A program made the translations under genes and the position numbers. Shown piece by piece: positions 1 to 5,973 of a DNA stretch of 6,882 bases (within the stretch, counting starts at the first letter, position 1; the number at the start of each line of letters is the position of its first letter). This DNA is from Verrucomicrobiota bacterium (GTDB lineage: Bacteria > Verrucomicrobiota > Kiritimatiellia > JAAZAB01). The stretch lies in assembly GCA_018896395.1 (NCBI GenBank), contig JAHIMN010000205.1, positions 1-6,882 on the forward strand, written 5' to 3'. Under the pieces are notes generated by a model. That model was not told where the DNA came from and did not search any database. It saw only the letters and a list, made by a program, of their open reading frames with translations.

Positions 1-82
1 AAAACAGAAATGGTTCAAGGATCCGGCGGTGCAAAAGACAATGGATATGTTCAACGGCGATATTCAGGAAGTCAGGGAATAG
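1..82 (+). CDS. dnaX: DNA polymerase III subunit gamma/tau, C-terminal end (partial)
   Basis: The first full codon is at position 2; 26 codons are read before a TAG stop at 80-82. The tail contains FKDPAVQKTMDMF followed by NGDIQEVRE. This resembles the pattern that ends many non-proteobacterial DnaX proteins: a short helix 'hPxVQxxhxhF' followed by 'xIxxVR'. DnaX is the clamp-loader ATPase subunit of the replicative polymerase; its ATPase and zinc-binding domains would lie upstream of the window. The assignment rests on this short tail and on position, because dnaX is very often directly followed by ybaB and recR, as here. The fragment alone could be any protein end; context makes dnaX much the best reading. 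Confidence 0.78.
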   Translation, partial: KQKWFKDPAVQKTMDMFNGDIQEVRE

Positions 83-150
83 GAAGACGGAGGACAGACG
101 ACGGACGACGGATGACAGACCAGAAAAGAAGGATGGAGGGCGGGAAAGAA
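83..150 (+). repeat. Purine-rich degenerate repeat tract with tandem ACGACGG
   Basis: The + strand here is almost free of T and built from variants of GACGG, GACAG and GAAGA. ACGACGG occurs twice in tandem at 98-104 and 105-111, and again at 429-435 before ybaB, where it is followed by similar GAAGAC and AAAGACAG strings. The two blocks therefore look like related sequence on either side of the palindromic elements. It starts right after the dnaX stop codon. Function is unknown; it may be a dispersed intergenic repeat, or the paired blocks may be footprints of an insertion. Confidence 0.5.
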
Positions 151-177
151 CCAATAACCGTTGCGTTCCGCGTTAGC

Positions 178-215
178 GACATATCCGCCGTAGCTTTTTA
201 GCGAAGGCGGATGTC
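178..215. repeat. REP-like hairpin
   Basis: Positions 184-195 pair with 200-211 in 10 of 12 places around a TTTT loop (196-199); the outer TCCGCC (184-189) matches GGCGGA (206-211) perfectly. An alternative register adds GACAT (178-182) with ATGTC (211-215) outside CCGCC/GGCGG, leaving a two-base bulge. The compact GC-rich stem and short T loop resemble dispersed extragenic palindromes. It is not a classical terminator because no T run follows the stem. Whether it recurs in the genome cannot be seen from this window. Confidence 0.6.
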
Positions 216-223
216 ATCGTGTG

Positions 224-407
224 TCGAATTCGGTTCCCCGACCGAAGTGTCGGGGTTCGGGAAAGCAAGTCAAGTTTGGGCTGGATGTGGATGCGCTACG
301 CAAAGCATCGGACTCGTGTCCATGCGAGCGGAGCAAACCCGCAGACAGCCCAAGCCTGCCCGAGTGTCGGCCAGGGATCGCCGCCGCCTTTCCCGAACCG
401 AATTCGA
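224..407. repeat. Inverted-repeat element with split left arm (MITE-like or structured RNA)
   Basis: The right arm, 388-407, is 20 bp. Its reverse complement is found on the left in two exact pieces: 13 bp at 224-236 (pairing with 395-407) and 12 bp at 254-265 (pairing with 388-399). Between these pieces lies a hairpin with a perfect 7-bp stem (236-242 with 249-255, 6-base loop). The left arm thus looks like the right arm with about 22 bp of hairpin added. Further stems sit inside: 276-283 with 346-353 (perfect 8 bp, extendable to 274-283/346-355 with one G-T), 290-294 with 305-309, and 360-363 with 367-370. No transposase and no clear target-site duplication are visible. It could be a non-autonomous mobile element, or the DNA of a branched RNA. 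Confidence 0.6.
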
Positions 408-447
408 AGACACCTTGACCGAGGCCAAACGACGGAAGACAAAAGAC

Positions 448-453
448 AGAGGA
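448..453 (+). promoter_or_regulatory. Ribosome binding site that decides the ybaB start
   Basis: AGAGGA ends 9 bases before the ATG at 463. This is a good Shine-Dalgarno match at good spacing. Together with the YbaB-like N-terminus beginning at that ATG, it argues against the in-frame start 252 bases upstream at 211. Confidence 0.75.
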
Positions 454-462
454 TGCAAACAT

Positions 463-786
463 ATGACGAATATTCTGAAGATGATCAAAGATGCGGCGGG
501 CATGCAGAAAAACGTAAAAAAAATGCAGGCCCAGCTGCGGGCCAAAACAGTCGAGTTTTCAAGCGGCAATGGGCTCGTGACCGTCACGGCCCGCGGGGAC
601 ATCTCGATTGCCGCCATCCGCATTGATCCCCGCGCCTCGGATGCGGCGCACCCGGCGGCACTGGAAAAATTAGTGCTGGTGGCCGTTGAGGGCGCGCTGG
701 AAGCGGCAAAAAAAATGAGCGCCGACGATATGCAGGCAATGATGGCCGACATGGGCCTGCCGAATATTCCGGGATTGGGAATATAA
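463..786 (+). CDS. ybaB: YbaB/EbfC family nucleoid-associated DNA-binding protein
   Basis: This 107-residue protein has the usual length and pattern of the family. A charged amphipathic N-terminal helix (about residues 1-30, NILKMIKDAAGMQKNVKKMQ) is followed by a small beta segment containing GNGLVTVTARGD and IAAIRIDPRA, a second long helix (about 65-90), and a C-terminal LPNIPGLGI tail like the family's GLPG-rich end. Family members form tweezer-like dimers that bind DNA and are tied to nucleoid organisation. Their genes usually sit between dnaX and recR, as here; recR starts 39 bp downstream. The frame stays open upstream to an ATG at 211, but that extension runs through the palindromic repeats, shows no family similarity, and would nearly double the protein. 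Confidence 0.95.
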   Translation: MTNILKMIKDAAGMQKNVKKMQAQLRAKTVEFSSGNGLVTVTARGDISIAAIRIDPRASDAAHPAALEKLVLVAVEGALEAAKKMSADDMQAMMADMGLPNIPGLGI

Positions 787-825
787 CCTGGATGGTTAGG
801 AATATGGCGCGCCCGATCTGCGATT

Positions 826-1428
826 ATGAAAACATTTCCGCCCCTCGATAAAGCGATTCTCTGTTTCAGTAAACTGCCGGGCATTGGCCGCCGCTCTGCC
901 GAGCGCATGGCCATGAAACTGGTGGGTGATCAGGCCGGACTCCTCAAGGACTTGATTGCAGCCCTGCAGGGGGTGGCCGAACAGATTGGGTGCTGTTCGC
1001 GGTGTGGTGCGCTGACCTCGCGTGACCAGGATCCTTGCCGGTTTTGCACCGATACCACCCGGGATGGCGCCGTTCTGTGCGTGGTGGAAGAGCCCTCCGA
1101 TGTCCTGCAGATTGAAAATGCGGGCGGCTATCGAGGGCGCTATCACGTGCTCATGGGCAAGCTGTCGCCCATGCAGGGTATGGGAACCGATCAGCTTCGT
1201 CTGGATGCCCTGGCATTGCGCCTGAAATCGGAGCCGATTCAAGAAGTGATTTTGGCGCTTAATGCGGATGTGGAAAGCGAGGCCACGGCGAACATGATCC
1301 GCGATCTGCTGGCCGGGCACGCTGTCAAACTGACACGGCCGGCCATGGGCATTCCCGCCGGCAGTGGCATCGCCTATTCGGATGCCGTTACCCTGGCGCG
1401 CGCCATTGCCAGTCGTCAGCCGTTCTGA
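826..1428 (+). CDS. recR: Recombination mediator protein RecR
   Basis: This full-length protein of 200 residues matches the normal RecR size. RecR forms a ring that works with RecO and RecF to load RecA at single-strand gaps. Visible features in order: an N-terminal helix-hairpin-helix region with LPGIGRRSAERMA (17-29); a zinc-binding set C57-x2-C60-x10-C71-x2-C74; a Toprim domain with CVVEEPSDV (85-93), GRYHVLMGKLSPMQGMG (104-120) and ILALNADVESEATA (142-155); and a C-terminal LARAIASRQPF. The cysteine loop is two residues longer than in E. coli RecR as I recall it. The ATG at 826 is the only plausible start: the frame reads back to the ybaB stop with no ATG, GTG or TTG between. No strong Shine-Dalgarno lies close, so translation may depend on ybaB upstream. 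Confidence 0.97.
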   Translation: MKTFPPLDKAILCFSKLPGIGRRSAERMAMKLVGDQAGLLKDLIAALQGVAEQIGCCSRCGALTSRDQDPCRFCTDTTRDGAVLCVVEEPSDVLQIENAGGYRGRYHVLMGKLSPMQGMGTDQLRLDALALRLKSEPIQEVILALNADVESEATANMIRDLLAGHAVKLTRPAMGIPAGSGIAYSDAVTLARAIASRQPF

Positions 1429-1429
1429 T

Positions 1430-1446
1430 GCGCGGCTATGCCGCGT
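1430..1446 (+). terminator. Possible weak terminator hairpin after recR
   Basis: CGCGGC (1431-1436) pairs perfectly with GCCGCG (1440-1445) across a TAT loop, directly after the recR stop, with an outer G-T pair. No T run follows, so it lacks the second half of an intrinsic terminator. It may slow polymerase, protect the 3' end of the message, or do nothing. A second, imperfect hairpin lies at 1496-1520 (GCCTG/CAGGC), also without a T run. Confidence 0.28.
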
Positions 1447-1554
1447 TGAGGCAACTGTGTGGCAACTTATTACCGGGCAAATGTTACTCTGCGAAGCCTG
1501 AGTCCGGCACGGGCACAGGCGGGCAGGGCTGAAAGTTTAACCTTGATGATAATG

Positions 1555-1559
1555 AGGAG
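1555..1559 (+). promoter_or_regulatory. Strong Shine-Dalgarno before the GH66-like gene
   Basis: AGGAG lies 9 bases before the ATG at 1569, within GAGGAGA. It is the best ribosome binding site in the window, which suits the first gene of a new transcription unit, and it fixes the start so that the full signal peptide is included. Confidence 0.75.
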
Positions 1560-1568
1560 AAACATCTG

Positions 1569-3902
1569 ATGAATGGAAATGCGGAAGCGAAATTGATAGT
1601 GAGCGTGATGGTATTAAGTCTCGGCCTGTGCTTCATGGCGAAAGCCGGCATGGAAACGGTCTGGAGCCATGATTACGGCACTGACAAGGCCAAGGATAAG
1701 GCAAATTTAGAAATCGTTAAGGACAAACTGGCGCCCGGGGGCAAGGCATTACGGCTGCCTTTTGTGGCGGGAAGCGTGAATTTGCCGGGATGTAATGCGG
1801 CCGACCTGCTCCTGGCCGGACCGGTAACTTTTGTCGCTCACGTTCGTGCCGAAGGGTTGATCGGGTTGTCACAGGAATTTTCACTAAAAGCGGCGCTGCG
1901 GGACCAGAAGGATGGCGAGCAGTATGAGGCGAGCACCATGGTGCAGGTGACTCGGGTGCCGTCCGACAAGTATGTGGCTCTCACCTTTCATGTCGGACTC
2001 ATTCAGCTTCCGGCTGAACCCAAACGGTACCGGCTGTCTATCGCAAGAGGGTGGGCCGGCGAGGTGAAAGACAGAACCCCCGTGGTATGGGTCGCGCGGA
2101 TTGAAATGAAGGCCAATGGCAAGAAAGCCGCCTATATCAGCGAAGTGGACCCGGACAAAGTATGCTACCGGCCGGGACAGGAGATTAAGACCCGGGTAAG
2201 CGTAGTGAATCCGACCGAGACGCTGTTTGAAGGCATGGTGATTGTGGAGGAGCGCTACGGCCTGGAAACCCGGAATGTTGTTGCGAAGCAGCAGGCCCGG
2301 ATTGAGCCCGGCAAAGTCGGGGAATTCAGTTTTTCCTGGAAAGCGGAAAGACCGGAAGCCGGCCGCGAAGTGCACGTGACGCTCCTGGATAATGCCGGGA
2401 ATCCCATTGACAACAACAACGCGTATTTCGGCATTGCCAGGGATCCGAGTTTCCTGGTGACCACGGGTCAGTTTGCGGGGGGCATGTACCCGCCGGCACT
2501 GAAGCTGAAGTCTCAGATCCGCGCGGCGCGGCAGATGAAAGCCGCGGGGCAGCATAGAGGCGAGGTTTTTTCATGGAGCTACTGTGAGCTGGGTTCATTT
2601 ATGCCCCCGGAAGGTGAAGATCCATATCTGGGCAGGCAAATGCCAACGTGGGTCAGCTTGAAGGGAATGAAAAGAGGCGTCAGGTTGATGAAAGAAATCG
2701 GCATGACCCCGATCTCTTATCTCGCTGGTCCTGCCTGGGGCATAGCCGCCTACGAGCTTTACCAGCGGCACCCGGAATGGTTCGTTTACTCTGAGGGTGG
2801 CGAAATCGGCATGTACGATATGGAGAACCGGGCCAAGTACATGCGGCGGGACGACTTTGAGTTCGTTCCGTACAACTGGTGCTTGTTCTGGGGCGAACTT
2901 GACGCGACTAATCCGGAAATTCGGCGCTATATCGCCGACCAGATCATCAAGGTGGCAAAAGAGATGGGCTGGGAAGGCGGCCGCTGGGATGTCTGGAACA
3001 TGGGTGTGGGCATGGGTAGCCGCACGATTGTCGGCAAGCTTATTGCCAAGACGGGAGAGGAAGCCGACCGTTTGACGGCCGAGTCGCTCCGTGCGCTCAA
3101 GGAGATGGTGGCCAAAGCATTGCCGGACTTTACCTGGGGCTACAACATGGTCGCACCGGAACGGAACGCGACAACACCACTGACAATGGCTGAGAAATGC
3201 CGGGGCGGCGGCTGGCTGTTGGATGAAACGGTCTGCTCTTATTATAAAAAAACGTCCCCTTATCACTACTGGGCTGCTTACCGTGACCGGATCATCGGCT
3301 GGAACGACCACTGCAGGAAACTCGGCGGGATTTACAACCCGTATCCATTACGGCGCGGCGGGGGCAAGTATCCGGTTGATCGTCTTTACGAAAGCATTAT
3401 CTGTCAAGCGGGCGGCGGCCGGTACGGTGCATACGGCCCGTACGAGAACGAAGCCGGGCTTGTGGGCCGGATCGGCCGGATGGTTTTCAGATACAGCGAA
3501 CTGTTTTTTGGCTGGAATTACGATCTCCAGAAGGAAGACCAGAAACTCGTCCAGGTGGATGCGCCGGAAACGCTCTGGTGGAAACAGATGATCTTCCGCA
3601 ACAAGAGTCATGCCGGGCGTCCGCAGACGATCGTGCACCTGGTTAATTCGCCGGTTTCGGAGGAAGTGGAAGAGAACCCCGGTTCCCTTGTCCGGCTCCC
3701 GGTGACGAACGTCAAGGTAACCTGCTTCAAAGACGAGGGGCAGTTGCCGCAGAAGGCGTGGGTTGTTACGGCGGAACCAATGACGCCGGATGGCGAACCC
3801 GAAGTGCAGGCGGTTCCAATGAAATTGGCAAAGGAAAAAGGCGCAGTCAGTGTTACTGTTCCGTCTGTGTTGTTCTGGAAAGTGGTTGTATTTGAGTATT
3901 GA
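1569..3902 (+). CDS. Secreted GH66-like glycoside hydrolase (putative)
   Basis: This protein of 777 residues begins with a signal peptide: hydrophobic core about residues 9-23, likely cut after AKA at 24-26. Residues about 30-190 are beta-rich and could be a binding module. About 192-297 looks like an Ig-like domain, opening with the DPDKVCYRPGQEI pattern seen before the barrel in GH66 dextranases and related enzymes. The catalytic region (about 300-690) contains HPEW (401-404), a 'DATNPEIRRYI' strand-helix segment, and GGRWDVWNMG, whose D474 is at the place expected for a barrel nucleophile. WLLDETV (D552, E553) could supply the acid/base. The rest, including IVHLVNSP, forms a C-terminal beta domain. 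By family, such enzymes cut alpha-glucans; the real substrate here is unknown. The match is from motifs and domain order, so another barrel family remains possible. Confidence 0.6.
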   Translation: MNGNAEAKLIVSVMVLSLGLCFMAKAGMETVWSHDYGTDKAKDKANLEIVKDKLAPGGKALRLPFVAGSVNLPGCNAADLLLAGPVTFVAHVRAEGLIGLSQEFSLKAALRDQKDGEQYEASTMVQVTRVPSDKYVALTFHVGLIQLPAEPKRYRLSIARGWAGEVKDRTPVVWVARIEMKANGKKAAYISEVDPDKVCYRPGQEIKTRVSVVNPTETLFEGMVIVEERYGLETRNVVAKQQARIEPGKVGEFSFSWKAERPEAGREVHVTLLDNAGNPIDNNNAYFGIARDPSFLVTTGQFAGGMYPPALKLKSQIRAARQMKAAGQHRGEVFSWSYCELGSFMPPEGEDPYLGRQMPTWVSLKGMKRGVRLMKEIGMTPISYLAGPAWGIAAYELYQRHPEWFVYSEGGEIGMYDMENRAKYMRRDDFEFVPYNWCLFWGELDATNPEIRRYIADQIIKVAKEMGWEGGRWDVWNMGVGMGSRTIVGKLIAKTGEEADRLTAESLRALKEMVAKALPDFTWGYNMVAPERNATTPLTMAEKCRGGGWLLDETVCSYYKKTSPYHYWAAYRDRIIGWNDHCRKLGGIYNPYPLRRGGGKYPVDRLYESIICQAGGGRYGAYGPYENEAGLVGRIGRMVFRYSELFFGWNYDLQKEDQKLVQVDAPETLWWKQMIFRNKSHAGRPQTIVHLVNSPVSEEVEENPGSLVRLPVTNVKVTCFKDEGQLPQKAWVVTAEPMTPDGEPEVQAVPMKLAKEKGAVSVTVPSVLFWKVVVFEY

Positions 3903-3934
3903 GAGGCATGTTCTCGAAAGCAGAAGGAAAGACT

Positions 3935-5935
3935 GTGAAACGAGCGAGAGATAAAAGAAACCGGATTACGTTTTACGGAGTGGCGTTATTCCTGGCTGTT
4001 CTGGGTTTTGCCTTCGGTGATGTCAAGCTTGCTGAGGAAACCATTGAGGGCCAAACCGCGTATCGGCTGGAAAATGAACGGGTCTCGTTGCTGGTCAATC
4101 CGGCGCAAGGCGGGAATGTTACGTCGTTCAAGGACAAAAAGGGCGGGAGCGTGGAGCTTGTTCACCAGGTCCCCCTGAAAGGGCTGTGCATGGATCACTT
4201 CCAGACCCAGCGCTGGCCGGGAGAGATGCTGGCGGCCGCCTATACTCCCAAGGTGATCAAACAGTCTCCCGCCGAGTGTGTCCTGCAGGTCTCGTACGAG
4301 GTAAAGGGCGACTGGCAGAGCGCGTCATTTCCGAGGCTCAGCGGACTTCTGCTGGAAAAGACCTACACGCTGCGCGCCGGCAATCCGGTCCTTGAATGCA
4401 AAGTCAAGTTCACCGCCCCCAGGAACGAATCAAAATTGTTTTCCTACTGGCTGCAGAACGTTTTCTTTGCCGGGGGCCAGTACGAGGAAAAAACAGACGT
4501 CAGTTTCCGTCCGAGCATTCGCGGCGTGCGCCGGAAGACGCTGAGAGATAATGACCGTTATGGCCGGGAGGACTGGGTGAATGACTTCAGCGACGGCTGG
4601 ATGGCGCTGCTTGACACCAAGGCCAAGACCGGCCTGGTGGTGCTTTCGGACTACCACCTCATGAATTGCAGTTACGCAAATGGCGGCAACGTAAGTCTTG
4701 AGCCCATGTACCGCATTCAGTACCTGCCCCCGAAAGGATCCGCGGAATACATCACCTATATCGTTCCGGTGACGGGCCTGGATAACGTGGTGGCCGCGTC
4801 TGAGGATTACGTGATCGGGTACAACATGCAGTCCGACGGAAAAGGGAGCGGATCGGTTGAACTGACCGCCGTCCGCGCGTTGAACGCGCCGAAAAAGCTT
4901 GCGCTTGATCCGGCGGTAGTGAGCGTGGACGATTCCAATCAGGTTGCCAAAATCGCCCCCGTCGTTTTTGAGAACCTGGGCGAAGCGCCTCAAATAAAAA
5001 AAATCACTTTCGCGGGCGCCGGCAAGGATCCGCTGGTGCTCCGGGTGCGGACGACGGCGGAAGCGGCGGACGGCAAGACATTTGAACGGTCTTTCGAGGA
5101 TTACTACAATGGAACGTATGCGTGGGGTGAGAACATCCAGGTTGACATGACTACGCCTTGCTATGTGGGCAAGCGTCCGGCGCAGGAGATGCGTCTTCAG
5201 AAGCCCGAGGTAATGCAGGCGGGAAAGGGCGGCAGGTATAATTTCTGGTATGGCGAGGGCTTCATGGACAATATGTATGACATCATATCTTCCATTCGCC
5301 TGACGAGCAGATTTAACGAAGGCAAGACGCTATGGCAGCGGGCCTTTGTTGCCAACAACGGCGCTTTTGGAAACCGGCTCTCGGCCTTTCCATACGACTA
5401 CGATGAACTGCTCAAGTATAACGTGATCATTCTCGGCGGGGTCAAGGCGGATGCGTTGAACGCTGTCGGCATAGAGATGCTGTCGGATTTCATCGCGGCC
5501 GGCGGAGGGATGGTGGTGCTTGGCGGCCCAATGGCCTACAGCTTTTCGGGGCTCGCCGGCACAAAGCTGGAGGAGATGTGGCCGGTTTCTTCGTCCAAAT
5601 CGCCTTTTGCGATAAAGCCTATGGGCGACGCCGTGATTGAAGTGGCGGAGAAAGTTCCTTTTCTTCAGGATCTTGACTGGAGCCGCGCGCCCCGTGTCAA
5701 ATACCTGCATGCGGTCACTGTGAAGCCGTGGGGCAAGACCGTCCTGACCGTTGCCGGCAAGCCTTTCCTGGTAATCGGGCAGATGGACCAGAATAAAGGC
5801 CGCGTGGCCTGCATTCTCGGGGCGCCGATAGGCGCGATGGATCGCGGCAAGACACCGTTCTGGGAATGGAGCGACTGGAAATATCTCGTGCGGCAACTGT
5901 TGTGGTGGGCGGAGAGGAACGATTTTAACTTCTAA
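3935..5935 (+). CDS. Secreted mutarotase-like/amidotransferase-like fusion protein
   Basis: From GTG 3935 this gives 666 residues: a basic n-region (KRARDKRNR), a hydrophobic core to about residue 25, and cleavage after AFG (26-28). I chose GTG because AGAAGGAA (3922-3929) is well placed for it. In-frame TTG 3899, overlapping the previous stop, and ATG 3908, with GAGAGG only one base away, are alternatives that put extra residues before the signal peptide. The N-terminal half resembles a galactose-mutarotase-type beta-sandwich (YRLENERVSLLVNPAQGG, 43-60). Residues about 437-660 resemble a class I glutamine-amidotransferase-like fold: YDYDELLKYNVIILGG (487-502), AAGGGMVVLGG (521-531), and a final strand-helix GRVACILGAP...WKYLVRQLLWW. 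The expected nucleophilic cysteine after LGG is absent (PMAYSFSG), so I infer a binding or structural role. The substrate is unknown. Confidence 0.62.
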   Translation: MKRARDKRNRITFYGVALFLAVLGFAFGDVKLAEETIEGQTAYRLENERVSLLVNPAQGGNVTSFKDKKGGSVELVHQVPLKGLCMDHFQTQRWPGEMLAAAYTPKVIKQSPAECVLQVSYEVKGDWQSASFPRLSGLLLEKTYTLRAGNPVLECKVKFTAPRNESKLFSYWLQNVFFAGGQYEEKTDVSFRPSIRGVRRKTLRDNDRYGREDWVNDFSDGWMALLDTKAKTGLVVLSDYHLMNCSYANGGNVSLEPMYRIQYLPPKGSAEYITYIVPVTGLDNVVAASEDYVIGYNMQSDGKGSGSVELTAVRALNAPKKLALDPAVVSVDDSNQVAKIAPVVFENLGEAPQIKKITFAGAGKDPLVLRVRTTAEAADGKTFERSFEDYYNGTYAWGENIQVDMTTPCYVGKRPAQEMRLQKPEVMQAGKGGRYNFWYGEGFMDNMYDIISSIRLTSRFNEGKTLWQRAFVANNGAFGNRLSAFPYDYDELLKYNVIILGGVKADALNAVGIEMLSDFIAAGGGMVVLGGPMAYSFSGLAGTKLEEMWPVSSSKSPFAIKPMGDAVIEVAEKVPFLQDLDWSRAPRVKYLHAVTVKPWGKTVLTVAGKPFLVIGQMDQNKGRVACILGAPIGAMDRGKTPFWEWSDWKYLVRQLLWWAERNDFNF

Positions 5936-5973
5936 AACGGAAGCAAAGATGGAAAACAGGAAATAACAATCCT

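Larger units (their letters stand above)
83..462. other. Repeat-rich non-coding spacer between dnaX and ybaB
   Basis: This stretch of about 380 bp separates dnaX from ybaB, genes that are normally only a few tens of bases apart. It holds, in order, a purine-rich tract with ACGACGG repeats (about 83-150), a REP-like hairpin (178-215), an inverted-repeat element (224-407), and a third ACGACGG copy (429-435) just before the ybaB ribosome binding site. Open frames cross it, including an in-frame upstream extension of ybaB, but their translations are low in complexity or rich in Arg, Ser and Cys, match no family I recognise, and overlap the palindromes. I read the stretch as non-coding. Its origin is inferred to be insertion of small repeat elements into the operon. 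Confidence 0.7.

Noticed and set aside
224..407. Signal recognition particle RNA, which neighbours dnaX in some bacteria
   Set aside because: The conserved GGAAGCAGCC-type loop of SRP RNA is absent from both strands of this region.
211..462. In-frame N-terminal extension of ybaB giving a 191-residue protein
   Set aside because: It runs through the palindromic element and has no family similarity, and a good Shine-Dalgarno plus a canonical YbaB start lie at 463.
270..914. Long minus-strand open frame of 214 residues
   Set aside because: It is antisense to ybaB and the start of recR, both clear genes, and its translation shows no recognisable pattern.
796..1320. Minus-strand open frame of 174 residues across recR
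   Set aside because: It is a shadow of recR, which has every family motif on the + strand.
1446..1473. Sigma-70-like promoter (TTGAGG, then TATTAC after 16 bp) upstream of the GH66-like gene
   Set aside because: The -10 match is poor, and such matches arise often by chance. The nearby GGCAACT direct repeat (1450-1456 and 1461-1467) could be an operator, but nothing supports it.
1623..1634. Lipobox in the signal peptide of the GH66-like protein (LGLC)
   Set aside because: The residue before Cys21 is Leu rather than Gly, Ala or Ser, and an AKA cleavage site follows, so signal peptidase I is more likely.
2595..3311. Minus-strand open frame of 238 residues within the GH66-like gene
   Set aside because: It is antisense to the conserved barrel motifs. 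Long shadows are expected in GC-rich coding DNA.
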